From Candidatus Desulfovibrio intestinavium (GTDB lineage: Bacteria; Desulfobacterota; Desulfovibrionia; Desulfovibrionales; Desulfovibrionaceae): 38,216 nt of DNA. The position numbers were made by a program, and so were the translations under genes. The stretch covers positions 1 to 38,216 of the forward strand of contig DWZD01000020.1 in NCBI GenBank assembly GCA_019118345.1, written 5' to 3'. Below the pieces are notes generated by a model. It had not been told where the DNA came from. It made no database searches and was given only the letters and a program-made list of their open reading frames with translations. Every line of letters starts with the position of its first letter. Positions within the stretch are counted from its first letter, which is position 1. This document shows positions 1 through 8,273 of this stretch, one piece after another.

Positions 1-14
1 GGGGGATGGGGGGT

Positions 15-60
15 GTGGGGGGAAGGCCCCCTTTGTCCACAAAGGGGGCCTTCCCCCCAC
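15..60. repeat. 21-bp perfect inverted repeat (large intergenic hairpin)
   Basis: Positions 15-35 are perfectly complementary to 40-60, with the four-base loop TCCA. The arms are made of G6, AAGG, C5 and TTTG blocks. The stem lies beyond the terminator of the minus-strand lactate operon, so it may belong to the transcript of a gene outside the window on the left. It is followed on the plus strand by an A-rich stretch rather than a clean T-tract. The first 26 bases also hold three G-runs of five or more. A terminator or an intergenic palindromic element are both possible. Confidence 0.7.
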
Positions 61-94
61 GCAAAAATCATCTGATTTTCCCTCACCACCCCTC

Positions 95-137
95 AAAAAA
101 GCGGGAAGCCGCTTCGCGCGGGCGAAGGGGCTTCCCG
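95..137 (-). terminator. rho-independent terminator of the lactate-oxidation operon
   Basis: Positions 102-110 pair with 129-137 (nine base pairs) and 112-117 pair with 122-127 inside, with one G-G mismatch between. Read on the minus strand, the hairpin is followed directly by six T residues (100 down to 95). It lies about 40 bases past the stop codon of the fused lutB gene, where an intrinsic terminator of that operon is expected. Confidence 0.8.
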
Positions 138-175
138 GTTCGGGCATTCGCAGCCGCATGCGCGGCGGTGGCGGC

Positions 176-2350
176 CTATCCGTTGCGGGAGCGGACGTTT
201 TCGGCCATGAGTTCAACGATATGGCTGACGCGAATGGGCAGGCCCTTCTTTTCCACGCCGCCGCGAATCTGGAGGACGCAACCGGGGCAGTCGGTGACGA
301 GACGATCCGCGCCGGTTTCCTGCACGTTCTTGAGCTTGTTTTCGAGCAGTTGGGCGGCCACTTCCGGGAACTTCATGGAGTAGCTGCCGCCGAAGCCGCA
401 GCAGACGTCTTCTTCGGCGCAGGGCACGAAGTCGGCGGTCTGGGCGATGAGCTCGTGCGGGGCTTCCTTGACGCCGCAGCCGCGACAGAGGTGGCAGGGC
501 GCGTGGAAGGTGACCTTTTCGCCGCTCCGGTTGAAGTCCTCGGCGGTCACGCCCAGCGTATCATGCAGGAAGGCGCTGAAGGGCTGGACAGCCTGGGCGA
601 GGCGTTCGGCCATTTGCTGCTGGGGCGTACCTTCGAGCAGTTCGGGGTAGACGTTGCGGATATGGGAGGCGCAGCTTGCGCAGAGGGTGACCACGGCATC
701 ATATGTGCGCCCGGAAAGGGCGTCGATATTCTGACGGGCCACTTCCACGGCGGTGGCGCGCTGGCCCATGACATCCAGCGGCAGGCCGCAGCAGGTCTGA
801 TCCAGCGGGAAGTCCACATCCACATTGAGGGCGGTCATGAGTTTGACAAAGGCTTCCAGCTGATCCGGGAAGATGAAGTCCTGCGCGCAGCCGCTGAAGA
901 GGGCGATGCGCAGGCGCGGATGGGGCAGGGAGGGCTTGAGGCGCGGCCAGCGATCCCGGAAGGACTGGGCGGCGATGGCGGGCAGGGCCTTGTACTGATG
1001 CTTGCCGAGGAAGATGGCGGGCAGGTGACGCAGATAGGTCGTGCCGTTGCTCTCGCTGGCGAAGGGACGCTGGGCGAAGCTCGCGAACTTGATGAGCCGG
1101 TGGAAGAGGGTGCGGTTTTTCATGACCGAGGAAAGCAGGGTCATGGGCAGGCCGGCGCCGTTCTTTTCGGTGAGGCGGGCGCGGATTTCGCGGATGAGGC
1201 GCGGCAGGTCGATGCCGCCCGCGCAGACGTTCTTGCAGGCTTCGCAGCCGATGCAGTTTTGCGAGAGGATGGCGGCCTTGTCCTGCCCGTGGAAGAAATA
1301 GGTGAGGATCAGGCCGATGGCCCCGATATAGACATACCCCATGCGGTGGCCGCCCACCAGCCGGAAGACGGGACAGACATTGGCGCAGGCCCCGCAGCGC
1401 ACGCAGCGGAAGATCTGGGAGAAGAGCGGATCCTTGGCGATTTCGCTGCGGCCGTTGTCCAGAAAGACGACGTGCAGGATCTTCTTGCCCGTGGGCGAGG
1501 CCGCGCAGTCGCCCGCGCCGTCCATGAAGGTGACGTAGGAGGTGAGGCGCTGGGCCGTGGCATTGCGGGGCAGCACCTGCAGGGCGGTGAGAGCCACATC
1601 GAGGGTGGGCACGAGCTTGTCCAGTCCGGCCAGCACCACATGCACGCGCGGCAGGGTGGTGACCATTTCGGCATTGCCCTCGTTGGTGACGGTGCTGACG
1701 CTGCCGTTTTCGGCCACGGCGAAGTTGCAGCCGCTCACGCCCATGTCGGCGCGCAGGAATTTGCGGCGCAGCTGCACACGGGCCACCTTGACGAGGCGCT
1801 GCACGTCCGTATCCTGCGGTTCGCCGGTGGCCTTGGCAAAGTCGTCGGCCACCTGCTGCCGGGAAAGGTGGATGGCGGGCATGACCATGTGCGAGGGGCC
1901 TTCATGGCGCAGCTGGATGATCCATTCGCCGAGGTCGGTTTCGTCCACCACCAGATTGTCGGCTTCCAACCGCTTGTTGAGGTGAATTTCCTCGGCGGTC
2001 ATGGATTTGGACTTGATGACATACTTGACGTTGTTCTCGCGTGCGATGCGGGCAATGATCTCGTTGGCATCGGCGGCGGTGGCCGCACGATGCACGATGA
2101 CGCCGCGTTTTTCCGCTTCGGCGCGGAACTGCACATAGAGTTCTTCCATATGGCGGCAGGCGTCGTCCTTGGCATCGGCGATCTGCCGGATCAGGCCGCG
2201 TTCGTCCACTTCGCTGAAGATGGCCTCACGGTTGGCACGATAGGCCACGGCAAAGGTGTCCAGGGTGCGGCGCAGGAAGCCGTCCTCCAGGGCGCTGTCG
2301 ATATCCTTGTGGTAGCCGGACTCGCTGCCGAGTTTTTCGTTGTTAGCCAT
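176..2350 (-). CDS. L-lactate oxidation iron-sulfur protein: LUD + ferredoxin + CCG fusion (LutB/LutA-like)
   Basis: 724 aa. The start is the ATG at 2350, behind GGAGGATGCTC; an upstream in-frame extension lacks a site. Residues about 50-300 form a LUD domain. Two 4Fe-4S motifs follow: Cys316/319/322/326 (CVRCGACANVCP) and Cys366/369/372/376 (CIGCEACKNVC). The C-terminal half has two cysteine-rich CCG modules, near 487-525 (SGCAQ...CCGLP) and 617-655 (APCHLC...CCGFGGS). In Bacillus-type systems LutB (LUD plus ferredoxin) and LutA (CCG) are separate; here they are one chain, as in Desulfovibrio lactate clusters. With LutC it is inferred to oxidise L-lactate to pyruvate and pass electrons to the membrane pool. 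It overlaps the lutC stop by 8 bases and is the last gene of the operon. Confidence 0.88.
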   Translation of the reverse strand: MANNEKLGSESGYHKDIDSALEDGFLRRTLDTFAVAYRANREAIFSEVDERGLIRQIADAKDDACRHMEELYVQFRAEAEKRGVIVHRAATAADANEIIARIARENNVKYVIKSKSMTAEEIHLNKRLEADNLVVDETDLGEWIIQLRHEGPSHMVMPAIHLSRQQVADDFAKATGEPQDTDVQRLVKVARVQLRRKFLRADMGVSGCNFAVAENGSVSTVTNEGNAEMVTTLPRVHVVLAGLDKLVPTLDVALTALQVLPRNATAQRLTSYVTFMDGAGDCAASPTGKKILHVVFLDNGRSEIAKDPLFSQIFRCVRCGACANVCPVFRLVGGHRMGYVYIGAIGLILTYFFHGQDKAAILSQNCIGCEACKNVCAGGIDLPRLIREIRARLTEKNGAGLPMTLLSSVMKNRTLFHRLIKFASFAQRPFASESNGTTYLRHLPAIFLGKHQYKALPAIAAQSFRDRWPRLKPSLPHPRLRIALFSGCAQDFIFPDQLEAFVKLMTALNVDVDFPLDQTCCGLPLDVMGQRATAVEVARQNIDALSGRTYDAVVTLCASCASHIRNVYPELLEGTPQQQMAERLAQAVQPFSAFLHDTLGVTAEDFNRSGEKVTFHAPCHLCRGCGVKEAPHELIAQTADFVPCAEEDVCCGFGGSYSMKFPEVAAQLLENKLKNVQETGADRLVTDCPGCVLQIRGGVEKKGLPIRVSHIVELMAENVRSRNG

Positions 2351-2981
2351 GAGCATCCTCCAGAAGAACGATATGCAGCTCCAGCGGGCCATGCACGCCC
2401 ACGGCGCTGACGCGCTCGATGTCGGCGGTACGGCTGGGGCCGGTGATGAAGACGGTGTAGCTGCCGGGGCGTTCGGCCATGCGCTCGCGCAGGGGGCCGG
2501 CCACGGACGGCAGATCGGGGTAAATGCGGGAGGCGGGCAGGATGAGAATATGAATTTCGCTGATCATGCCCGCGAGGCGGGTATCCTCGTTGTCGCCCAC
2601 GGTCAGGCAGGTGCCGCTGACCGCCACGCCCAGACGGGCGGTGGTCAGGCCCACGTCGATGCCGGCCAGATGATTGCGCAGGCCGTCACGCCGGCAGGCT
2701 ATGCCCTGTGCCTCGCAGGCGGCGGACAGGGCGGCAAAGTCCTCGTCGGCCAGATCGGGCGCGGCCAGGATTTTTTGCACCCGGGTGGGCACCTTGTTGG
2801 GGCCGTCGGGGCCTTTTGCCACATCCTCGTCGGCCAGCAGTTCGCAGGGAGCCTTGCGGGCGCAGACATCCACGGCATATTGCAGGGCGGCGGCCATGTT
2901 GGGCAGGCGCTGCACGGTGGCGGCAACGGCCTCCGCGCGGGCGATGAAGAGATCGACACATTCCTGATTGACTGGGGGCAT
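2343..2981 (-). CDS. lutC: LUD-domain lactate utilization protein (LutC-like)
   Basis: 212 aa. The ATG at 2981 follows AAGGAGTGTTTC, a good ribosome-binding site. The sequence is a single LUD domain with a helical N-terminus (about 1-90), then the core ending in the typical GPSRTADIE motif near residues 179-187, followed by a VHGPLELHIVLL-type end; LutC/YkgG proteins carry this signature. LutC is a small subunit needed for L-lactate oxidation by the LutABC complex. Its stop codon lies inside the first codons of the fused lutB gene (8-base overlap), which suggests translational coupling and fixed stoichiometry. No cysteine cluster is present, so it is not itself a ferredoxin. The family call is strong; the lactate substrate is inferred from the neighbours. 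Confidence 0.85.
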   Translation of the reverse strand: MPPVNQECVDLFIARAEAVAATVQRLPNMAAALQYAVDVCARKAPCELLADEDVAKGPDGPNKVPTRVQKILAAPDLADEDFAALSAACEAQGIACRRDGLRNHLAGIDVGLTTARLGVAVSGTCLTVGDNEDTRLAGMISEIHILILPASRIYPDLPSVAGPLRERMAERPGSYTVFITGPSRTADIERVSAVGVHGPLELHIVLLEDAHG

Positions 2982-2997
2982 GAAACACTCCTTGAGG

Positions 2998-4302
2998 CTA
3001 TTGCGATGCGCCGCCCAGGCCCAGATGCTTCGCGTAGAGCTGGACGGGATGGCGCACGATCACGGGGTCATGGTTGTGGGAAAGGACATCTTCCAGCTGC
3101 ATCATGCAGGCCGGACAGGCGGCGGCCGCCACGGCGGCGCCGCTCTCCACGATGCGATCCCGCTTGCGCTGGCCGATGCGGCGGGAAAGATCATAATGGC
3201 TCAGGTTGAAGGAACCGCCGCAACCGCAGCAGCGGTCGGCCTCCTCCATTTCCACCAGCCGGCAGCCCGAGGCGGCAATGAGGTCGCGGGGCTGACGGCG
3301 GATGCCCAGCCCCTTGGCGAGGTGACAGGAGTCATGATAGGTGACCGTGGCGCCGTCCTCATGGGGCGGCAGGGCCGTTACCTTGAGCACGTCCGTCAGA
3401 AAGGCGGTGATGTCCATCGTGTTTTCGGCCAGCCGCCCGGCGGCCTCCCGTTCCAGGGTGCCGAGCCGGCGGGCATAGCGCGGCCAGAGTTCGGCAAGGG
3501 TCTTGGTACAGGTGGGACAGGGCGTGACAAGGTAGTCATAGTCCCCGCGCAGCACGGGCAGGTTGGCGGAAATCTGGCGCAGCATGCCGGTCACGTCGCC
3601 CGAGGCCAGAGCGGGCATGCCGCAGCAGGCCAGCCCCTCGGGCAGGAAGATCGCCACCTTGTGGTGATGCAGCACGTCGAGGCAGGCGCGGGCCATGTCC
3701 ACATACAGCTTGTCGGCCATGCAGCCGGGATAGAAGGCCACCCTGAGGCCGCCTTCCGGGCGCGGCTCGTCCAGCCGCCCCACAAGGGCGGACAGGGGCC
3801 GGGCAGCCAGCGGGCGCACATGGCGATCGCCGAGCAGGAAGGTCAGCAGGGGCGCGCAGGCCGTTTCCTGCGCATCATGGTTGCGGCGCAGCATGAGACG
3901 CTGCAGGGGCGCGCCCACCCGCACGCTGACGTTGAACAGGCCCGGCCGGGGCAGCAGAAAGCGGAAAATCATCTTTTTCAGCGGGTGCAGGCCCAAGTAG
4001 GCATTGACCACCTCACGGGCCTCGAAAAAGATTTCCGTGATGTTCACGCCCGAGGGACAGGCCGCCTCGCAGGAGCCGCAGAGCAGACAGCGGTCGAGCT
4101 TGCCCGCCACGGCCTGCGGATCGCAGATGAGTTCATGGGCCAGATTGTTGATCAGCGCCAGCTTGCCCCGGGCCACGTCGGCTTCCTTCATGGTGGCCCC
4201 GAACATGGGACAGACGGCCTGACAGAGGCCGCAGCGCATGCAGGCTGCCAGCCGGTCGTCCAGGGCCATGAGCCGCCGGGCGAGGGAGTGAAGATCGCTC
4301 AT
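2998..4302 (-). CDS. glcF: glycolate/D-lactate oxidase iron-sulfur subunit (GlcF-like)
   Basis: 434 aa. Two N-terminal ferredoxin-type motifs are visible: CMRCGLCQAVCP near residues 21-32 and CLLCGSCEAACP near 73-84. They are followed by two CCG domains (YPGCMAD...CCGMPAL and HDSCHLAKGLG...CCGCGGSFNLS). This is the layout of GlcF and of the iron-sulfur partner of FAD-dependent D-lactate dehydrogenases. It would take electrons from the GlcD-like flavoprotein encoded just upstream and pass them to quinone or another carrier. The ATG overlaps the glcD stop (ATGA), a sign of coupling. The family does not reveal whether glycolate or D-lactate is the substrate; the lactate permease and LutBC neighbours favour D-lactate. 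Confidence 0.87.
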   Translation of the reverse strand: MSDLHSLARRLMALDDRLAACMRCGLCQAVCPMFGATMKEADVARGKLALINNLAHELICDPQAVAGKLDRCLLCGSCEAACPSGVNITEIFFEAREVVNAYLGLHPLKKMIFRFLLPRPGLFNVSVRVGAPLQRLMLRRNHDAQETACAPLLTFLLGDRHVRPLAARPLSALVGRLDEPRPEGGLRVAFYPGCMADKLYVDMARACLDVLHHHKVAIFLPEGLACCGMPALASGDVTGMLRQISANLPVLRGDYDYLVTPCPTCTKTLAELWPRYARRLGTLEREAAGRLAENTMDITAFLTDVLKVTALPPHEDGATVTYHDSCHLAKGLGIRRQPRDLIAASGCRLVEMEEADRCCGCGGSFNLSHYDLSRRIGQRKRDRIVESGAAVAAAACPACMMQLEDVLSHNHDPVIVRHPVQLYAKHLGLGGASQ

Positions 4303-5699
4303 CGCGCGCCCCCCCGGATGCTCACCAGCTTGGTGGGATTGAGCAGCCCCTTGGGATCAAGGGCGCGGCGCAGGCGCTGCGAGAAGAGGATGGTACCGCG
4401 GGAGGTCTCCTTTTCCAGCCATTTGGCCTTGGCCGTGCCGATGCCGTGCTCGCCGGAGAGGGTGCCGTGCAGGCCGATGGCGGCTTCGAACATTTCGTCA
4501 ATGGCCGCCTCCACGCGGGCGAATTCGTCGGCGTCGCGCTTGTCGCAGAGGAAGGTGGGGTGCAGGTTGCCGTCCCCGGCATGGCCAAAGGTGCCCACTT
4601 CCACGCGGTATTTGGCGGCAATGTCGGTCACCACGCGCATCATGGCCGGGATTTGCGAGCGCGGCACGGTGGCATCCTCCAGAATGGTGGTGGGCCGGGC
4701 GCGGGCCAGCACGGGCAGGGCCATGCGCCGGGCTTCCCAGAGCTTGTTCTTTTCGGCGGCGTCGCGGGCCACATGCACGGCGGTGGCGCCGGAGGCCCTG
4801 AGCACGCGCTCCACGGCCTCGGCATCATCGGCCACCTGAGCCGGATGGCCGTCCACCTCGATGAGCAGGATGGCCGCCGCCTCGCGGGGCAGGCCCGCAT
4901 GGGTGAAGTCGTCCACGCGCACGATGGTGTTGTTGTCCAGAAATTCCAGGGTACAGGGCACGACATGGGCGGCAATGATGCCGGCCACGGCTTCGGCGGC
5001 CTTCTGCAAATCGTCAAAGACGGCCATGAGGGCCTTGGCGGCTTTCGGCGGCGGCACAAGCTTGAGCACAGCCTGCGAAATGACGCCGAGCGTGCCTTCG
5101 CTCTGGGTAAGCATGCCCGCCAGATTGTAGCCGGTCACGCACTTGACGGTACGGGAACCGCTCTTGACCACCTCGCCCGTGGCGTCGAAAAATTCCACGC
5201 CCATGACGTAATCCTTGGTGACGCCGTACTTGAGGCCGCGCAGGCCGCCCGCATTTTCCGCGATGTTGCCGCCGATGGTGGACACGGACTGCGAACCGGG
5301 ATCCGGCGGGTAGAACAGGCCCCGCTTTTCCACCGCGGCGGCGAACTGGGCGGTGATGACGCCCGGTTCCACCACGGCGTACAGGTCATTCTCATTGATT
5401 TCGAGGATGCGGTTCAGGCCGTTGGTGAGGATGACCACCGTATCCGGCGCATCGGGGATGACGCCGCCGGAAAGATTGGTGCCCGCGCCGCGCACGGTCA
5501 TGGGGATGCCGTTGTCATAGAGTTTTTTCACGCACTGGCCGAGCTGCTCGCAGGTGGTGGGCCGCACCACGAGCGACGGCACCACGGGAGCCAGTACGGC
5601 GGAATCATAGGAATAGCTCTGGCGGTCGGCCTCGGAGCTGAACACGTTTTCCGGGCCGAGCAGGGCCTCGAAATCCTTGATAAGCGCATTGTTTGCCAT
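4299..5699 (-). CDS. glcD: FAD-binding oxidoreductase, D-lactate dehydrogenase/glycolate oxidase (GlcD-like)
   Basis: 466 aa, the normal length for the family. The N-terminal FAD_binding_4 domain (about 38-175) has the flavin-contact motif RGAGTNLSGG near residue 70 and a PPDPGS...GGNIAENAGG stretch near 130-155. The C-terminal FAD-oxidase C domain (about 205-455) has FGHAGDGNLHP with the catalytic-site histidines and SGEHGIG. These are hallmarks of GlcD, the bacterial D-lactate dehydrogenase, and Dld-type flavoproteins that oxidise 2-hydroxy acids to 2-oxo acids. AAGGATT precedes the ATG. It opens the four-gene oxidase series (glcD-glcF-lutC-lutB), so the operon can handle both lactate stereoisomers. 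Substrate choice is inferred from context. Confidence 0.87.
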   Translation of the reverse strand: MANNALIKDFEALLGPENVFSSEADRQSYSYDSAVLAPVVPSLVVRPTTCEQLGQCVKKLYDNGIPMTVRGAGTNLSGGVIPDAPDTVVILTNGLNRILEINENDLYAVVEPGVITAQFAAAVEKRGLFYPPDPGSQSVSTIGGNIAENAGGLRGLKYGVTKDYVMGVEFFDATGEVVKSGSRTVKCVTGYNLAGMLTQSEGTLGVISQAVLKLVPPPKAAKALMAVFDDLQKAAEAVAGIIAAHVVPCTLEFLDNNTIVRVDDFTHAGLPREAAAILLIEVDGHPAQVADDAEAVERVLRASGATAVHVARDAAEKNKLWEARRMALPVLARARPTTILEDATVPRSQIPAMMRVVTDIAAKYRVEVGTFGHAGDGNLHPTFLCDKRDADEFARVEAAIDEMFEAAIGLHGTLSGEHGIGTAKAKWLEKETSRGTILFSQRLRRALDPKGLLNPTKLVSIRGGAR

Positions 5700-5786
5700 G
5701 AAAGAATCCTTGTCTGTTCCGCACGGCTGCCCAAGCGGGGCAAGGCCGGCGGGAGAAAAAAGCCGTCGTTCTCTGCCTGCGGCGCG

Positions 5787-6257
5787 TCAGGGCCTGCCCC
5801 CGCCCCCGGCCAGCGCGCAGATGAAGGCAAAGGCTTCGGGGCTGACCGGCTGCACGGACAGGCGGCTGCCCCGGCGCATCAATTCCATGTCCGCCAGTTC
5901 CGGGAAGGCCGCGAGATCCCGGCGGCGCAGCGGTTGCGGAAAGGCCGCTTCCAGCTGCACGTCCACCATCTCCCAAATGGGTTTTTCGGGCGTGGCGCGA
6001 GGGTCGAAATGGGGATTTTCCGGGTCAAGCGCGGTGTGATCGGCATAGGCTTCGCGCACGACGCGCACAATGCCGACAATGGCCGGGTCATTGCCGCTGT
6101 GGTAGAAAAAGCCCTGATCGCCCAGCCGCATGGCCTTCATGAAATTGCGGGCCTGATAATTGCGCACGCCGTCCCAGGCGGTCGTCCGCCCGGGAGATTC
6201 GGCCAGATTTTGCCAGGAAAAACACCCCGGTTCGGACTTGAACAGCCAGAAGGCCAT
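5787..6257 (-). CDS. EVE domain-containing protein
   Basis: 156 aa, a stand-alone EVE domain. The N-terminus MAFWLFKSEP...FSW and the segment WDGVRNYQARNFM (about 28-40) are typical of EVE/THYN1-like proteins; the domain belongs to the PUA-like fold and is thought to read modified bases in DNA or RNA. The start is set by GGGGGAG seven bases before the ATG at 6257; a longer reading would lose the canonical MxFWLxKSEP start. The gene reads in the same direction as glcD, 87 bases upstream, and sits between the candidate operon promoter and glcD, so it is probably the first gene of the lactate operon. No catalytic residues are expected. A link to lactate metabolism is not obvious. Confidence 0.85.
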   Translation of the reverse strand: MAFWLFKSEPGCFSWQNLAESPGRTTAWDGVRNYQARNFMKAMRLGDQGFFYHSGNDPAIVGIVRVVREAYADHTALDPENPHFDPRATPEKPIWEMVDVQLEAAFPQPLRRRDLAAFPELADMELMRRGSRLSVQPVSPEAFAFICALAGGGGRP

Positions 6258-6325
6258 GAAAACTCCCCCTGCTTTGACCGTGCGGCAAAGGTCGCCGCGA
6301 CGGACGATTTCAACCAATAGTGTTC

Positions 6326-6355
6326 ATTTTGCGGGGAAGATCCCTCTCCTGTCAA
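6326..6355 (-). promoter_or_regulatory. sigma70-type promoter candidate for EVE-glcD-glcF-lutC-lutB
   Basis: On the minus strand, TTGACA (6355-6350) is followed after 18 bases by CAAAAT (6331-6326). The -35 box is perfect and the -10 matches four of six positions. Initiation would give a leader of about 60 bases before the EVE gene. It diverges from the lactate permease promoter within the same 351-base gene-free stretch (6258-6608). Confidence 0.5.
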
Positions 6356-6376
6356 GTCACGAACGGCAAGCCGCCC

Positions 6377-6391
6377 CTGCCCGCAGGGCAG
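6377..6391. promoter_or_regulatory. palindromic operator candidate between divergent lactate promoters
   Basis: CTGCCC-GCA-GGGCAG is a perfect 6-bp inverted repeat with a 3-base centre. It lies between the two outward-facing -35 boxes (6350-6355 on the minus strand and 6405-6410 on the plus strand), a good position for a regulator acting on both sides. A second inverted repeat, TTTTC-GTAT-GAAAA at 6422-6435, covers the plus-strand -10 box. No regulator gene is encoded in the window, so the cognate protein is unknown. Confidence 0.4.
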
Positions 6392-6404
6392 AGTTCCTTT
6401 TTCC

Positions 6405-6433
6405 TTGACTCTTGTAAAGCGTTTTCGTATGAA
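6405..6433 (+). promoter_or_regulatory. sigma70-type promoter candidate for the lactate permease gene
   Basis: TTGACT (6405-6410), a 17-base spacer, then TATGAA (6428-6433). The -35 matches five of six consensus bases and the -10 four of six. Transcription would start near 6440, leaving an untranslated leader of about 170 bases before the permease ATG. The remainder of the gap up to 6608 shows no gene. Confidence 0.55.
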
Positions 6434-6608
6434 AATGAAAAATCGTAGCCAGAATCGGGGCAGACAGGCGCTTGTCATCAGTAAAAAGCTGATTTTTTCG
6501 GCCCACTTCGCCCGGTTTGACCATCCTGTCTTTCGCCTCCGCTGTGGCCGATGCTGACGAAAGACGGCGGGACGGATGGGGAATCCTCAACCCTTTTTGG
6601 AGAAACAT

Positions 6609-8249
6609 ATGGCTTGGACTCAGGTTTACGCCCCTGTGGGGGGAGCGTTGCTGTCCGCCCTGCTGGCGGCCATTCCCCTGATTGCGCTCTTCTACATGCT
6701 GGCCGTGCGGCGGGCCAAAGGACACCATGCCGCCGGAACCGCCGTGGCGCTGTCGTTTGCGCTGGCCGTGCTCGTCTGGGGCATGCCGGCCACCACGGCT
6801 TTCAGTTCCTTTTTGTACGGCGCGGCATTCGGGCTTTTCCCCATTGTCTGGATCGTGGTCACGGCGGTCTGGGTCTACAATATGACCGTCGAGTCCGGCG
6901 AATTCGAATACATCAAACAGTCGCTGGCCCGCCTGACCGATGACCGCCGCCTGCAGGCCATTTTCATCGCCTTTGCCTTCGGCTCCTTCATCGAGGGCAC
7001 GGCGGGCTTCGGCACGCCCGTGGCCATTACGGCGGCCATGCTGGTGGGCCTCGGCTTCAAGCCGCTCTACGCGGCGGGCATCTGCCTCATTGCCAATACC
7101 GCGCCCGTGGCCTTCGGCGCCATCGGCGTGCCGGTCATCGTGGCCGGGCAGGTTTCGGGCTTCTCCGATCTGCACATCAGCGCCATTGTGGGCCGCCAGC
7201 TGCCCTTCCTGTCGGTCATCGTGCCCTTCTGGCTCTGCGTGGTCATGTGCGGCTTCAAGCGCTCGCTGGAAGTGCTGCCTGCCATTATCGTGTCCGGCGT
7301 CTGCTTTGCCGGTTCGCAGTATGTGTTCTCCAACTTCCACGGCCCGACCCTGCCGGACATCATGTCGGCCATTGTGGCCATTGTGGGGCTGGTGGTGCTG
7401 CTGCGCGTCTGGAAGCCCGCCCGCATCTGGCGCTTCGAGGGCGAAGCCGCGGCCGCCATCGAGGGTGAAGCGCCCCGCTTCGGCGTGGTGCTGCGCGCCT
7501 GGGGGCCGTACATCATTCTGGCCATCATGGTTTTCCTGTGGGGTCTGCCGCAGTTCAAGGCCCTGCTCCACAGCGTGCCCGGCTCGGTCATCAATTTCAG
7601 CTGGCCCGCCCTTGACGGCATGGTGCAGAAGGCCGCGCCCATCCTGCCCGCCGGCAAGGATCCGAATTATCCCGCCGTGTTCGTGCTCAACTGGCTTTCC
7701 GCCGGCGGTACGGCCATTCTCATCGCGGGCTTCCTCTCGGTGCCGCTCATGCCCGGCTACAGCTTCGGTCGCGCGCTGAGCTGCCTGTTCCGCACCGTGG
7801 TGCAGCTGCGCTTCCCCATCCTGACCATTGCCATGATTCTGGGGCTGGCCTATCTCATGAACTATTCCGGCATGAGTTCCACCCTGGGCATCGCCTTCAC
7901 CCTGACCGGCAGCCTGTTCCCCATCTTCTCGCCGCTGCTGGGCTGGCTGGGCGTGTTCCTCACCGGCTCGGACACCTCGTCCAATGCCCTGTTCTGCGGC
8001 ATGCAGCGTTCCACCGCCGAAGTGGTGGGCATGCCGCCCGAGCTGGCCGTGGCCGCCAACTCCTCCGGCGGCGTGACCGGCAAGATGATCTCGCCGCAAT
8101 CCATCAGCGTGGCCACCGCCGCCACGAGCATGGTGGGTCAGGAAGGCAATCTCTTCCGCTTTGCCCTGCCGCACAGCATTGCCATGACCGCCTGCATCTG
8201 TGTGCTGACCTGGCTGCAGGCCACTGTTCTGAGCTGGATGCTGCCCTAA
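6609..8249 (+). CDS. lctP: L-lactate permease (LctP family)
   Basis: 546 aa, close to the usual length of LctP/LldP permeases. The protein is hydrophobic throughout, with roughly a dozen predicted membrane spans. It begins MAWTQVYAPVGG and contains the family-typical FGSFIEGTAGFGTPVAI stretch near residue 130 and GSDTSSNALF...QRSTAE near 455-475. LctP proteins import lactate, and often glycolate, by proton symport at the inner membrane. The ATG at 6609 is preceded by GGAG with seven-base spacing; an upstream in-frame start at 6576 would add 11 unconserved residues. It is transcribed divergently from the lactate oxidase operon, so import and oxidation probably share control. A strong hairpin terminator follows. 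Confidence 0.92.
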   Translation: MAWTQVYAPVGGALLSALLAAIPLIALFYMLAVRRAKGHHAAGTAVALSFALAVLVWGMPATTAFSSFLYGAAFGLFPIVWIVVTAVWVYNMTVESGEFEYIKQSLARLTDDRRLQAIFIAFAFGSFIEGTAGFGTPVAITAAMLVGLGFKPLYAAGICLIANTAPVAFGAIGVPVIVAGQVSGFSDLHISAIVGRQLPFLSVIVPFWLCVVMCGFKRSLEVLPAIIVSGVCFAGSQYVFSNFHGPTLPDIMSAIVAIVGLVVLLRVWKPARIWRFEGEAAAAIEGEAPRFGVVLRAWGPYIILAIMVFLWGLPQFKALLHSVPGSVINFSWPALDGMVQKAAPILPAGKDPNYPAVFVLNWLSAGGTAILIAGFLSVPLMPGYSFGRALSCLFRTVVQLRFPILTIAMILGLAYLMNYSGMSSTLGIAFTLTGSLFPIFSPLLGWLGVFLTGSDTSSNALFCGMQRSTAEVVGMPPELAVAANSSGGVTGKMISPQSISVATAATSMVGQEGNLFRFALPHSIAMTACICVLTWLQATVLSWMLP

Positions 8250-8273
8250 GCGGCATTCCCTGCCCTTTCCGCC

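Noticed and set aside
1-26. G-quadruplex as a firm feature
   Set aside because: Only three G-runs of five or more are present; the fourth tract is GG, so the motif is incomplete and the bases also pair in the hairpin at 15-60.
158-2410. Long plus-strand open frame of 750 codons opposite the lactate oxidase gene
   Set aside because: It is the antisense of the fused lutB gene, has Gly/His/Ala-rich composition typical of shadow frames in high-GC DNA, and matches no family.
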